Shown: positions 38,021 to 50,500, numbered from the stretch's first letter. The stretch is 64,000 nucleotides of DNA from Diplonema papillatum (GCA_030068145.1 JAPJBO010000362.1:124001-188000); one strand, 5' to 3'. A program made the numbers and translations. Notes: a model not told the origin generated them from the sequence alone.

Positions 38021-39213
38021 CCGTGGCACCTTTTTTGTTAGCAGTTGGATTTCCTGATTTCACTGCGCGTGTGGAGACAGTAGTGCTGTTGCAGAAAAAG
38101 AGCAGCGCACGGTGCAAACAAGCCCTAGCAGGGCAAATACACGAACGCGAAAGCTGGCGCGCGACGAGGTAGGTTTTCGTGTTCCAAAGAAGCCGGTGTC
38201 GTTCATCCATGTCTCCGGTTGACTGTTTGAGCGCCGTGTTCACGGGAGGGGGTGGTGGGCTGGACGTAGAGGCATTGAAAAGCCGCTTCAATTTGCGCAC
38301 AGGCCTGAAGAAGAAGAAAAAAAGAGATAAAGAGTAAGAGCCGTGCCGTTTGGGGGATGGGTGGTAAGAAACGTTAGCTAAAGCGAGTGATGCGCATGAA
38401 CGGGTATTTGAGGTGTGGGTAGGGGGTGCGGGAGGTGGGTTTGAAAGTATGGGAGGGGGGGGCACCCGAGCGCATTCAATTGGCTGCGTGGTTTCGGCGG
38501 GCGGACCTGACTGACCGCAAAACACAGCAAGTGATTACTTTGTGCCGTTACCCGTATCGTGGGCACCACGTAGCAGTGCACTACACACCACCTCCACATA
38601 CAGCATGATGCTGTATAGAGTACCTGTGGGTGTATGTGGTGTATACCACAGTGCACGTAGGTGGTTGATACCTGCTCCTAAGCGGTCCGATATTGGGTCC
38701 CCATGGGTCACCAGGCATCAGAGGTCCTGAGGACCATATTGGTACCCTGTATACACACAGTATGCACTCGCTGTGGAGTGCGCTCGCAGGTGCCCCTTGC
38801 AACACGCAAAGTGGGTTCGCTTTTCACACTTGTTGTTTTCCACATGTGGAGCTGTGTCACAGCCCCCTGGGGCCAGGCTCAGCATCGATTGTCGTTTGCC
38901 GCCTTCCTCCCATCCGCAGAACCACTGGCGGACCTAGCGCCCAGTTCGTTCGTCAGGAGGACCCGTGCTATCAATGCCGGGCATGTTTCCCTCTCTGCAA
39001 AAAGAGAGGTTACGCGGCCCCAGTCCAAAAGAGGGGGAGTGAACCAGATGGCGGCCACCACCTGCGGAATTCGAAAAAGAAACGAAAGAGATCCAAAACC
39101 GGTGGGGGGGGCGGAAGGACCCTATTTTCGTGTTGACCGGGCAGTTCTTGCTTTCTGTTGAAAGGGTGGGACGGGGGGTGTGTCGGAAAAGGTGTTGTGT
39201 TGGGGTGCTGTGT
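38021..39213. other. Gene-free stretch downstream of ATP-citrate lyase
   Basis: 38560-38665 is an imperfect palindrome: CACCACGTAGCAGTGCACTA and ACACCACCTCCACATACAG against CTGTATAG and TGTGGTGTATACCACAGTGC, then ACGTAGGTGGT. The adjoining 38680-38760 has more small inverted repeats (GAGGTCCTGAGGACCA). No gene is supported. Confidence 0.5.
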
Positions 39214-42200
39214 TTAGCCGGAGCCCGGGGGAGCGACCATGGCGAGGGTGGTGAGGTCCTCGGTTTCGAGGTAGTTGATGTCGTCGACGGGGTGGCGGTA
39301 CAGCCCTTGCTTCAACCGCTTCTGGTCGAGGAAGTGACCGATGAACCCAGTGGACCGTCCGAGCACGAAGAGGCCGTTCAAGACGCCGTTCGCGATCGAC
39401 TCGTCCGCCTCTGCGCGCGTGAACGCAGCGCACGACCGGAGCAAGTCCACGAAAGCGCAAGCGATCGCACCGTCGACGTTGAGGATGAGGTTCGACTTCT
39501 TCTTCGTGGTCACCTGCTCGACTTCGAGGGCGAAGTCGAGGATGTCGGTCTTCGGGAAGTTCTGCCTCGCGAAGTCCTTCACCAGCGTGACACGCATATC
39601 CGGGTTGTGGATGGACTTCACCTTGTGCCCGATGCCCATGATCAGCTTGTTCTCCTTCCGCATGGTGCTGACGAAGCGTTCCGGGCTCATTCCGGAGTCG
39701 AAAGCGTTCGAGAACATTAACGCGGCGTCGTCCAGCGCACCTCCGAAGCGGGGTCCGATGGTCAGCAGCCCCGAGCAGAGCGACGAGACCAGGTCTTTGC
39801 CGGCGCGGGCAGTTACGATGGTGTTGTGCGCGCCGCTGACGGCCGGGCCGTGGTCGGCGGTGACCATGAGGATCATCTCGATGAACTTGCACGCGTAGTC
39901 CGGGAGGCGGCGGCGGAACCACAGCAGCGACACGACGCCGCCGATGCCGAGGTTGTCCGAGAACACCTTGCTGATCGGGATCCCCGCGTACGTCAGCTCC
40001 TCGCCCCGCTCGTCGACGATCGACGAAATAAACGCAGCCGGCTTCCGGATCAACCCGAGCTTCTTCGCCCAGGCGTAGTCCATGGGCACCTGAGGCGGCT
40101 CCGGTTCCTTCCCAGGCTTCACGATGCCCTTCTCGAGGAGTTCGAGGAACACCGTGTTGATAAGCCCGCCGAACGTGTCGAACGACGACGGAACCCTGCA
40201 CCCGGCGGCGGCCATGGCGGCGTTCTTCGCGGCCGCGGTCTCGAGGTTGGTGCGGGCGAGTGCTCCGGCGTGCCCGAACTGCACCTCGGTTTTGAAGCAC
40301 GACGCGCACGTTCCGACGCACCACGCCACCAGCGGCTTGGTCAGCTTCTTGTCTTTGATCGCCTGGCACACGTCGTATTCGTCGGTTCCACCGACCTCGC
40401 CGAGCAGCACAACCATTTTGATGTTCGGGTTCGCTTCATACCGAAGCAGCACGTCCAAGAACCGGGTCCCCGGGTATCTGTCACCACCGATGGCCAGGCC
40501 TTCGGCGACGCCGTCGGCGTTCCGGGAGATGATGTTGTTGAGCTCGTTCGACATACCTCCGGACTTCGACACGTATCCGACGCATCCCGGGCGGTACAGC
40601 TTGCACGCGACGATGTTCTCGATGGCACCGCCGGTGTTGCCAACGCGGAACGCGCCCGGCTGCAGTCCTCCGACGGTGGCGGGGCCGATCAAGCTGACGC
40701 ACCGTTTTTTCGCTTCCTGGATCAGGAGCCTGGTCTGCTTCTCGGGGACGCCTTCTGCGATGATGGCGATGGTTTTGAGCTGTCCGGAGAACTGCAGGGC
40801 CTCCATCGTCGAGGAGAACGCGCTTCTGAACGACGCGAAGTTGACCATGACGGTAACCTCCGGGTGGAACTTGAGGACGCTCTCGATCTTGGTGTAGCAG
40901 GGGAGCATGATCTCCTTCCGGCCCCAGTACACGCGCTGCGAGTGGTCCCCTGAGAACGGGAACACGATGCCGGCGACCGACGGCTTCTCCCGCTTGCACA
41001 GGAAGTCGAAGTCGAGCATCTGCTGCACGGCCTGCAGCTGCATGCCGTACACAAACGCGCGGGTGCTGCTGTTGAACATCGAGTTGCACGGGACCTGCGC
41101 GCTCGGCGCGTATCCGATACGGCCCTCAGGGGCGCCTTCGACGGGGGGCTCGGACAGTCCCAGGGCGTAAGAGACGACCGCGGTCATGTGGGTTTCCGGT
41201 CCGTAGACGTTGATGGGGAGGTCGAGGGTCTGGGCCGTCGCGCGCATGAGCTTCAGGGCCTCCTGCCAGTTCGGCCCGGCTCTGCGGACCCAGATCTTCG
41301 CCTTGACGAGCAGCAGCTTCTCCTTGAACTCAGTCAGGGCCCGGATGATGCCTTTGAACGTGGCGGCGACGTCGGTGAAGTTGGCGATGCCTCCTCCGAT
41401 GATCAGCACCTTGTCCTTGCCCTCCGCGTCCGGCTTGTTCGTCATGAGCTTGAGCACGGTCTTCGCGTACTGGTAGGTCATGACCTCATTGGGGGCCCCG
41501 CTGTACTCTCCGTAGTTCGCCAGGTCCGCTGCGTATCCCAGATCCGTGACGGTGTCGCTGTACACGACGGAAGCACCTCCGCCCGCCACCATCAGCCACA
41601 CCCTGCCTTCCGGGTTCAGGATGGTCAGCTTCAGCGACGCGCCGGTCTTCTCGTCGAGGGCCTTCACGAACGCCTCCTCCGGACACGGGGGGCGGCCAAA
41701 GGGGGCGGGGAACTCGAGGTTGCCCCAGAGCTTGTCGCACTCGAACGCGGCGGCCTCGTCGATCTTCGCCGCCATGTCGAGGGGGTAGCACTTCCCGTCC
41801 TTGAGGACCAGCGGGTTGATCTCGAGGTACACGAAGTTGTAGCTCGAGAAGAGCTGGAAAAGGTGCACGAGGAACTTCGCAACGACCTCCTGCGATTCCT
41901 CCGGTACGGATCCGAGCAATGCCTCAGTCAGCTCCTCCTCGGTGGGGATGGCGCCGACCGGGTTCTGGTACCGTTTTGCCTTCGCGTCGACATCGCCGAC
42001 GTCGACGCCTCCTTCGTGGTGGAAGAGGAATTCGTCGCCTTCTCGGTTGGATTGGATGCAGATGTACACTTCTTCCTTCTGCTCGTGCGGCAGGAAGGGC
42101 TCGACCAAGAAGTGGTCCAGCTGGGCGACGACATTGTCGGCTTCCACCTCCTTCTGCATGCGCTCCTTGATCCACGCCTTGGCCTTCTCCCAGTCGGCGT

Positions 42201-42420
42201 TCAGCAGGATCAACCCGCCCTTGCCTCTCCTCTTGATCAGCTGGTCCGGCTTCGCCACCAGCTTGTTGCTGGTGAGCCATGGGTGCGCGTGGGGGAGGGC
42301 TTCGAGGTCGCTCTCCGGCGTGATCAGGACCTGCCGGGCCGTCCAGTCCGCGCCGCGCGTGTCGAGAAACTCCGACAGGAGCCTCTTGCCGTCGTACTCC
42401 CGGATCGCCTTCGCTGACAT
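39214..42420 (-). CDS. ACLY: ATP-citrate lyase (ATP-citrate synthase), full-length animal-type
   Basis: A single 1068-residue frame (the human enzyme is about 1100). It makes acetyl-CoA and oxaloacetate from citrate, CoA and ATP in the cytosol, feeding lipid and sterol synthesis. The N-terminal part (1 to about 420) is the ATP-grasp/citrate-binding half: MSAKAIREYDGKRLLSEFL, FVYLEINPLVL and AKIDEAAAFECDKLWG. The CoA-binding and succinyl-CoA-ligase-like part follows, with the phosphohistidine in KTEVQFGHAGA (His717; His760 in human). The C-terminal citrate-synthase-like domain includes MVTADHGPAVSGAHNT, GRSTGFIGH and YRHPVDDINY. All key motifs are present and there is no intron. The start is the first ATG, matching the family N-terminus. 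Both halves are in one chain, unlike the split two-gene form of plants and some algae and fungi. Confidence 0.97.
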   Translation of the reverse strand: MSAKAIREYDGKRLLSEFLDTRGADWTARQVLITPESDLEALPHAHPWLTSNKLVAKPDQLIKRRGKGGLILLNADWEKAKAWIKERMQKEVEADNVVAQLDHFLVEPFLPHEQKEEVYICIQSNREGDEFLFHHEGGVDVGDVDAKAKRYQNPVGAIPTEEELTEALLGSVPEESQEVVAKFLVHLFQLFSSYNFVYLEINPLVLKDGKCYPLDMAAKIDEAAAFECDKLWGNLEFPAPFGRPPCPEEAFVKALDEKTGASLKLTILNPEGRVWLMVAGGGASVVYSDTVTDLGYAADLANYGEYSGAPNEVMTYQYAKTVLKLMTNKPDAEGKDKVLIIGGGIANFTDVAATFKGIIRALTEFKEKLLLVKAKIWVRRAGPNWQEALKLMRATAQTLDLPINVYGPETHMTAVVSYALGLSEPPVEGAPEGRIGYAPSAQVPCNSMFNSSTRAFVYGMQLQAVQQMLDFDFLCKREKPSVAGIVFPFSGDHSQRVYWGRKEIMLPCYTKIESVLKFHPEVTVMVNFASFRSAFSSTMEALQFSGQLKTIAIIAEGVPEKQTRLLIQEAKKRCVSLIGPATVGGLQPGAFRVGNTGGAIENIVACKLYRPGCVGYVSKSGGMSNELNNIISRNADGVAEGLAIGGDRYPGTRFLDVLLRYEANPNIKMVVLLGEVGGTDEYDVCQAIKDKKLTKPLVAWCVGTCASCFKTEVQFGHAGALARTNLETAAAKNAAMAAAGCRVPSSFDTFGGLINTVFLELLEKGIVKPGKEPEPPQVPMDYAWAKKLGLIRKPAAFISSIVDERGEELTYAGIPISKVFSDNLGIGGVVSLLWFRRRLPDYACKFIEMILMVTADHGPAVSGAHNTIVTARAGKDLVSSLCSGLLTIGPRFGGALDDAALMFSNAFDSGMSPERFVSTMRKENKLIMGIGHKVKSIHNPDMRVTLVKDFARQNFPKTDILDFALEVEQVTTKKKSNLILNVDGAIACAFVDLLRSCAAFTRAEADESIANGVLNGLFVLGRSTGFIGHFLDQKRLKQGLYRHPVDDINYLETEDLTTLAMVAPPGSG

Positions 42421-42870
42421 CTTCTTATTTGAATTGGGTCTTCTTTTTTGATTTCTTCTTCCTGGGGTTTTTGGAATTCAACTTCGGGTAACCCCTGAAG
42501 CGGAGTTTAGCCCACGTTGTCAACATCCTCACGACACAGCTGATGGTCCTGCCGGCTGCTCGTGGTGGCCACGCTCTGATCTAAACTGCAGCCTCGTTTG
42601 GTTTAGGCTGCCTGCTCCATGTCCCATGTGTTGCTGGTCGCAACACGTATCTGGGGGCAATCGCCTCTTGTTACAGGCGGTGCAGCGGGGTTCATCATGT
42701 TTCGCGCATCGTGCCGTCGCATTCCTCGCTTGCCTTGCTGTTGGTCGGGATCGCTTGCTGCTTTTTTTTTGGTACTAACAATCTTGTGGGTTGCCCTTCA
42801 ATGTATTGTGCAGGCTAAAAAGACGTAGGCAGCGTGTTTTGGTGGTTGATCAGAATTCCTTACCTGAATA
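42421..42870. other. Upstream flank of ATP-citrate lyase with short repeats
   Basis: 42487-42515 (GGGTAACCCCTGAAGCGGAG) repeats 18850-18880. 42776-42862 is a D6 copy (GTGGGTTGCCCTTCA, GCAGGCTAAAAAGACGTAGG, CAGCGTGTTTTGGTGG). The immediate 5' flank on the coding strand is purine-rich, so no convincing acceptor is visible. Confidence 0.5.
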
Positions 42871-45800
42871 CACACAGGGTAAATACAAGTGGGAAAACGC
42901 ACGAACAAAACGAAGCGCCTGTCTTTTTTTGCGCCCCTCTCCTGCTCTCTTCCCTTCCACTCCGCCTCCTCCTTCCATGTTGTACTGTAAAAGAGCTCCG
43001 GGTGCCCATGCCTCATGTGCCTTCACGAATGGGCTCGCGAGAATTGCACCCGCGGCCTCAGGCCATCTCCTTCATGATGGTGATGTTTATACCGGCAACA
43101 GGTCTCCGATGGCAGGCGCTTCTTCGCACATCCCTCGGGTTTGCGGGTTTGCATCGGGGCTTCCTATGTAGCGCGCATATTTCGCCGGGGCGAGCCGTGT
43201 TCACCGCGTCCTCCGGGGCCTTCTTCGGTCGCGCCCCTCTGCACGCTGCTGCACCCGGAACCTTGTCTACCATCTCGACTCTTGCCTTCCAGTCGGTCTT
43301 CCCTTGCGCCCATCGTGCGGGGTATGCTTCCTCTGGGACATAGGTTGCTGCCCATTCTAGATGTTGAGGGAACAATGTGGTCTCAGTCCGCGCCGGCCTT
43401 AGCGTCCGTACGTGTTATCGGATGCCGAGGATGACCGTGTCAGTCGCCTCCGAGAGTTGCGCACGCCGCGAAGCCCCCCTGACAATTGTACCCCCGACGG
43501 AGGTCAGGATTGTGGTCGCACATTCGTGGCCGTAAAACCACAGGCCGTCCTGTTACCTTCTTGTAGGCATTACCTAACGTGCACACACAATGTGTGTGTG
43601 CGTGTTTAGAGTCTCACGGATTTTCCGAGGCTTGACGAATCTACATGCAGGGTGTCTGTTCTTCGGGGGAAACATTTTGTTTTCTCCTCTCATTACGCAC
43701 GCATGAATGAAACCCGTTGCTGCAATGCACAGCAGCGATGCCTGACTGCAACCTCCAACTGCAATGCCCAACACTGAGGATAGCCGATAGTGATTCCGCA
43801 TAAACCCCGGGTCACCCCGGAGCCTCCGGTGACTTTCGGCAGTAGAGGTATCCGTTTTCCGCAGCGTGCGGACTTGAAGGTGGTGGTGGTTACACGTGCA
43901 CGAATGCAGGAACCCCCGAACTGACTCCAAACGAAGAGTTTGGGTGAATGCGGGTCTTCAGCTGGACTGTTTGCACTCTGTGCGCGTGCCCCGAATCAAG
44001 CAGGGCCAAACAACGTCAGCCACACCTTCCTCGTTACTTTCTGCACCCGCAACAGCCGGTGCTCCATGCCAAGAACGAGTGCGGTGATGCCAGGAGGAGC
44101 TCTAGCTGTCACTTCCTCCAGAGGCCACCCTACTGTCAGGCTGGGTACCCGCGCTTCACCTGATGATGACCCCTACCTCACAAGCACTAGGCAGAACTCC
44201 CATGACTTTCGCCACCGCTGTAATGAAGCGACCTGCGGCCAGCTGATCCAGTAGTTTGGATTCCTCTTGATCGAATCAGTCCCGACGCTCAGTAGACGGT
44301 CCAACCATCGCTCTGCAGTAGCCGTCAAGCACGTGAAAGATTTGCTTTCTGTGCAGCAGGGCTTCCTGGGTCACGCTAGCGCCCGCAAAAAAAGACTCCT
44401 CGGAACAGAGAAAGTAGAGGGACGCAAATGCTTGTGTCGGAAGACTGAGTGCTGCTAAAATGCCTTTGGTGTTTGCCCTCCTTCCCCCCTGCGACCCGCA
44501 CACGCTGGGGCCCGTGGTGTAAATGTACAAACGTTGCGTCTTGCTGTGTGGAAACACAAAAGGCGGCGCGTCAGACAGAGGCTTTGGGCAAGTGCGAAAG
44601 TAGCTGCGTAAGAGAAGGTGAAACGTGTTCTCCGTGAAGGCTGGAGCGGCCGGCATCCTTTCAAGGCCGAGAAATGCCACAGTACAGAGTGCCAGGGCTC
44701 TTGTTGTGCTGTCCTTTGATAGAGCGAGCCAATGCTTCTCATCTCACCTTTTTTTGAGATACGGCTGGGTCACGCATGCTCTTGACATACACCAGCGTCC
44801 GGTATTGTGCATGTGCTTTACAGTCGCTGGGTGGTATTGACAAAGAGCTTTATCGGACACTCGAGCTTCGTTATTTCACTGCCGTAGGCTGCCCTGGGAG
44901 GTCTGCTTGGTTGTCCTCGGGGTAATGCTCTTTATTTTGCCCTTTTCGGCGAACGTTTTGCCAGCGGTAGCTGCAACCGTGTGTATAGGGTTAGACTTGC
45001 CCACTGATAGACTGTGACACACCGTCAAATTCAGCAGGCAGTCCAATGCAGTTCCAGAGATAGGGATGAACTTAAAGCTCGTGCGCCGGTGACACACATG
45101 CCTGCACATGAAACTCTTTTTGAACAAAGCTGCGAAAGGCGTCGCGAGGGCGTTCGGCGACTCTATCGCCGCGATGCTTCATCGTGAAGAAATGAATAGC
45201 TGGTTTTGAGTGTGCGCACTCGGTAGGTTGCCCGCTTCTTCGATGTGACGCCCGAGCACAGACCGCGGCGGTGGCACATCTTGCAGGAACATTTGTAGGT
45301 ACAACTCCGGGCCAACACCCCCGCCCGGCGAACGCCGCCCAAGTGCGCAGCCCCCGGCTGCGTCCATCCGGCGCGCGAACCGACGCAAACGCGAAGAAAC
45401 GAGCGAAGGGTCGTCGAACGATGGCTCCGGGCACAACGACACCCACTCGTAGGCCGCCTCCGCGGCGGCGCAACAAACGCGTTCCATCTGCTGTGACGTA
45501 GACGCGGAGTGTTCATAGTGTGTTGCTCAGGGTAGTCGAAGGCCTGTCAATCACACTAATGCAACAAATTTGTAGGCGGGGCAAACCAAAGCTGATGCCC
45601 CAGGCAGTAAGGATCGTAAAGCGCGAAGGCAGAGCAAACAGCCTGCACGTTAACCCACAACCTTCCAATCTCCAGGTGGTGCCGCCAGCTTTGCCCGGTG
45701 AGCCGAAAGCTGACACGTGACCATCCACGATCGGCAGGTTTCCAGTGCATCGCAAGGCTTCGGGCGCGCTGCAACCAATAGAGCGGCAAGTCCTACTATC

Positions 45801-45914
45801 TCGGCAGGTTCACCCTCAGTCGTCGGCGTCCTCCCGGAGGTGTTTCAGATGCCGCAAGGTCGCAACGTGGCTCTTGCTGTAGTGCTCCGCAACGCTCTGT
45901 ATGATGGTTCGACT
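42871..45914. other. Long gene-free stretch
   Basis: There are short frames without domains. A GC-rich patch at 45290-45490 encodes basic low-complexity frames in several registers. A D5-like fragment is at about 45002-45070. A GTGCACACACA-AT-GTGTGTGTGC inverted repeat is at about 43578-43602. Nothing further is supported. Confidence 0.35.
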
Positions 45915-46030
45915 TTATCATGAAGTCTGAAGGTGTCACCTGAGGGGGATCTCAGGGCCGTCCACGCATTCAGCTGGGAACTTTTAAGTACAAGGACCAC
46001 ATGGATCAGCATGCACGTTGCCCACGGTAA
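45915..46030 (+). repeat. Dispersed repeat D3, copy 4
   Basis: GTGTCACCTGAGGGGGATCT, CAGGGCCGTCCACG, AACTTTTAAGTACAAGGACC and ACATGGATCAGCATGCACGT. Confidence 0.75.
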
Positions 46031-46573
46031 TAAGGCCATGAATGCCCGCTTATCCCGTGACGCCTTTTGTGAATTAACGACTGGGTAGAACAATCCCACG
46101 GACGGTCCGTTTGATACTACAGGGCGACAGGACAGAGACACCTCGAAGTTTGAAACGCTTTCTCGAGGGAGACGTTGTCCCCGCTCAGGACGAATTTATT
46201 GGCGCATTCTTCTCGTGAGAGAATGCGACGATCGACGGTCGCTTTTTTTCGGTGGATTTGTACCTTTCCATACGGTGCAATAGTGTCCCGCGCACGTTTT
46301 ACGGTGCAAATTCAGGTCCCTATCTGAAAGGTGAAACTAGGGGGCGTCGATTCACGCTGTCAAAGGACGGAACCCACAACGCAACAATCACCCGAATCAG
46401 AGGAGACGTGCTGAGACCCACATGAAATACACAGGGAACCCACACACGATAAAGCTGGGTTTGCGGGAGCAGCCTTTTTCGAGCCACCTAGAACAAACCC
46501 GCTTATTGCGATATCCAGGTTCGATGCACAAACCGGGGTTCCCTGCCAGACAACACCCCTAGACGCCTCTTAA

Positions 46574-46833
46574 CCCCTTACCGACCAGCGACCTCCACAG
46601 GGGTCGTCAAACAGCCCATTTCTTAGATATGCCGGAGTTGGGATAGGTGTGTCGAAAACAGCTTTCAGGGGCAGGAATGAAAGAATATGTGGCGTATCTC
46701 TTTATTCCTTATTCCCGCCCTTGAACCTCGCAAATCCCGCTCCCCCCATCGAGGAGTCGAGGTGCCAACCTGACATGACCAGGATTTAGACTCAAACCCT
46801 GGAAAAAGTCGAGGGTGCCCGGTCGGTAAGGGG
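46574..46833. mobile_element. TTAA-flanked piggyBac-type MITE, 260 bp
   Basis: Starts CCCCTTACCGACC and ends GGTCGGTAAGGGG, flanked on both sides by TTAA (46570-46573 and 46834-46837). TTAA target duplication with CCC-type ends is the piggyBac signature. It has no transposase. The element at 60273-60513 has related ends. Confidence 0.85.
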
Positions 46834-46837
46834 TTAA

Positions 46838-47542
46838 CAAAAATGTGAACATACGTCGTGATAGTTGATGGATGCAGGGGCCAGATCAGCGGAGTTGCGC
46901 CGACTGGGATGTGTGCTGTCTGACGTCACGGCTTTGTCCGTCAGGCGACCAGGGTGCAAGACAGAGAGCGAGGCGAAGTACCTTCTGAGAACCAGCGTTG
47001 CGTTGCGGTTCTCCAGCGCCATCGCGCGCTGACGACGCGCATGCTTGGCACCGAGCTTTCGCCGTCCAGATGCACCATGACCCACGGATTGAAGACACTG
47101 CGGAATTGTGTTTTGGTACGCATACTGCTCGTAATGCTGTCCGGCGTACTTAAGCCGCAGCAGCGTCAAGATTTTTCATGAACATACGCACGAGGGAGCC
47201 GTGCAAGCAAAACGGAGGATCTAGAGGATTCGGTGACCGCATTTCCCCTGAACTGAAATTGCACGTGGTTTCCCAGGTGACGTTGAATCCTGATCAAGAG
47301 GGTCCCACTTTCCTCACACGCGAGCGCGAAAAGATAGGAGAAAGGCGGAACTGTAGGAAGCTGCGGATCCTTGCTGCCAACCGCATGAGTTGGCCGCGGG
47401 AACTGTGAGGAAAACAAAAAGTACGCAAGAACAAGTGGGGAAAGGAAGCAATGAGTAGAGGAAGCCTTTTCTAGACGGCTTCTTGAAGTCGGTGATTCTT
47501 AGCTTTTTTCTCTGAGCGAGAGGTTTGGTTCGGTCGTTCTCA
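46838..47542. other. Downstream flank of the IQ/Sfi1-like gene
   Basis: A minus frame at 46834-47169 (TLLRLKYAGQHYEQYAYQNT, SGRRKLGAKHARRQRAM) is somewhat protein-like but unsupported. It begins inside the TTAA element boundary. Otherwise nothing. Confidence 0.35.
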
Positions 47543-50500
47543 CTATTGCATGATGAAGCGACGTGGCGTCTGAGGACATTTGATCTGAAAACAAGGACAA
47601 GGTCGGGTGGGGGCAAGCGGGGTATAGATGTTCTTCGGCGCAACAACGCAAAGGTGTTTTAGCGCTCGTCGCCGTAGTAGTACCAATCGTCGGAGACTTT
47701 CGATCACGGGCACGGAAAGAGAAAAAGACGGAAACAAACGCGCGCACACCTCCGCACAGCCATGTTGGATGAGGGTTTGGCACTGCCGCCCACGCTTGCA
47801 CCGCAGCTGCTTGATGACGTGGCGGGCCCGGTTCAACCTCCACGCCCGTTGGATGACTTTCGCGCTTCGGTCTTCGATCGCCGCCAGTTCGGCGGACAGC
47901 TGGTGCAGCAGCTGGAGAATCGGGTACCCGCAGGGTGGATCGCTCGTGTCAGCAACGAGCACGAGATTGAGCGAGTATCCGGTAGTGGCCTGGCCGGCAG
48001 AGAGCCGGGCTGGCGCGGGATCGACGGCGACACGCGTCTGTTCTCCCGTCGCGGCGGTTATGGATAAACGATATTTCTGGGCTTCTTTCGTTGGCTGAAC
48101 CCCGACATTTGCGGATGCCCGGTCTTTCTTCGTCCCTCCTGCGGTTTCAATGCGTAGCTGCAGGGACCGAATCAATGGCGCGCCAATCACATCCAAGACA
48201 TCCAGCCTGCTTCCTCGCTCGCCGTGTACGATTTGCTGTCTCGATTCTCCCTCCGCCTTCGTAAGCCCCGATACTTCCCGACCTCTTGTTGCTTCCTCGT
48301 CGTCGACTCCGGGTTCGAGACGCTTCACGACGCTCGCGTCGTCCACGTGCCCGTCGGATGCCCGTCGCCCGCTGCTGGTTTTCGCTTGTACTGCGGTGAG
48401 TGATCTTTCGCCTGAGCCGGAGAGCCGCGGTTCCTGTTGCGACGGTGCCTCTGGTTCTGGTTCTGGACCTTTCGCTTGATCCGTCTGCCCCGACTCGTCC
48501 GCGCGATCCATCTCGTCTAAGGCCTCGCGCACCAACTTGAACCCGTGCTTGCAGTGCTCCTCTTCGACCCCTGTCACGAGGTCGATAGCAGACTTCGCAC
48601 AGTCAACACGTTGCCCAGGGTCCTGCGGCTGCGTGGGTGTTGCGTCGTCGCCACCTTCGACTTGCTGCTGCAGCTCGACCGCAGGTGGAAGGGGCGGGTC
48701 GGGAAGGGTTTTCTCGTCGTTAGGCTGAGCGGTGGAGCTTCCGTGCCCACTTCGTCCCTTGGGCTCCTGCGTTGCGCTGTCTTCTAGTTCCCCTGCGAGT
48801 GCGTGTCCCTCTTCCGGTTCCGGGACTCGCTGCCGGTCTTCCTGCCGGGGTTCGGCCAGGACAGACGAGCCTTCCTCAGTGGCGTCGGGAAGGGTTTTCT
48901 CGTCGTTAGGCTGTTCGGTGGTGCTCGCCCCGTGCCCACTTCGTCCCATGGGCTCCTGCGCTGCGCTGTCATCTGCTTCCAGTCCCCCTGCGAGTGCGTG
49001 TCTCTCTTCCGGTTCCGGGACTCGCTGCCGGTCTTCCTGCCGGGGTTCGGCCTGGACAGACGAGCCTTCCTCCTCAGCGGCCTCGGGGAGACGCGCCCGG
49101 AGCTCTCGGGCAACCGGGCTGGGCGGCTGCGAAGCAACGCTGTCGTCGTGCGTGATGCCCCTGTCTTCCGAAAGATCCGCTCTGCTGGGAGACGGGGATC
49201 CGAGGGAGTGGACCGGCGTCGTGGCCGCGCTGGCTGGGTGGGGCAGGAACGCGGCTTTGGTGGGCTGCTTCGCGTTGGGCCGGGGGTTCGTGTTCCTGAG
49301 GCACGACGCGGAGGCGTGCATGGAGCGCGGGTAGCCCGCAGAGCTGATCGAGCCGCGCTGGCTGCTCGGGCACTCGTCGTCGGACTGCGACCCGCGGGTT
49401 ACGCTGGCCCTCCCGTCGTCGTCGTCGGCTTCGGGCCGTGCGTTTACCCCGTGCTCGCTGATCCTCGACGACCGATGCTGGGTCAGCGACAGAATCTGCA
49501 CTTCGGCCGCGCGTTCCAGCGCGGCGAGGCCCGTGTTCTCTTCGGGAGCCGGGTTCGACTGCAGCAGGAGGCGCACGTTCTTTCGCTTCAAGACCGTGAT
49601 CTGCGCCGACTCCCCGGACGCGACGCTATTCAGCCGGCGCTGCGTCGTCGTATCATCGAGGCAGCTGGGCTCCGCTGCGAACACGCGTTCCGACGTCGTG
49701 TACATAGGCGACGTCAGGAACAAGCAGTCGAACGCAGTGCCTGGGTACGTCGGGGAGGCGGCAGATTCGGACGCTTCTGGAATGTACCTACGCACGGACC
49801 CGTAGTTGCTTTGCTTGTCTGTGTCTTGCAGGGACTCCGGGCGGGTTCCCTTCCAGGACTTGAGCTTCTTCATCTGCGACTGGTGGAGCTGCTTGCAAAC
49901 GTCGTCCTCCTCTTCGATGTAGTAATCATCCTCGGCCCCGCTTGGGAGAGGCTCGGAGATCATGACGCTCACGACAGAAGTGCGGGAGGCGAGCCCGTTC
50001 AACTGAAGCGACGCTCTCGCCGGTCTGGAAGGTGGCTGCACGGCTTCCCCTTGTTCGGCGGTGCTTCCCTCAAGAAGAGAGCGAAGAGAGCGGTCTTGGG
50101 GAAGTGTGTCGGTCGGCCCCGGTTGGTCGGCAGATTGGGCATTTTTACCTTCTTGGTTTCCCGTTGACGGCATATCGTCTTCAAGCGCGCTCTGTTCGCC
50201 TTCTGCAGAGGATCTTTTTCGCGCAGAGTGAGAGGCGGCTTGAGGAAGGGTGTCAGTTGGTCCCATTTGGTCGGAAGGTTGCACACTTCCGTCCTCTTGG
50301 TTTCTCGTTGACGGCTTATCGTGTTCAACCGCGCTCTGTTCGCCTCCTGAAGATCTTCGCGCAGGGCGAGGGGCGGCTTGAGGAAGGGTGCCAGTAGGCC
50401 CCGGTTGGTCTGAAGGTTGGCGGTCACTTTCATCCTCTTGGTTTCTCGCTGACGGCTTCTCGTGTTCAACTACGCTCCGGCCGCTTCCTGCGGAGGATCT

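Noticed and set aside
39130..42451. Plus-strand frames opposite ATP-citrate lyase
   Set aside because: Antisense shadows of conserved enzyme codons.
42985..43060. Possible tRNA on the minus strand (GCGGGTGCAATTCTCGC T-arm)
   Set aside because: A T-arm-like hairpin is present, but no matching D-arm, anticodon arm or 5' acceptor strand was found.
45072..45501. GC-rich basic frames on both strands
   Set aside because: Several frames are equally open and low-complexity; no start signal, exon partner or repeat support.
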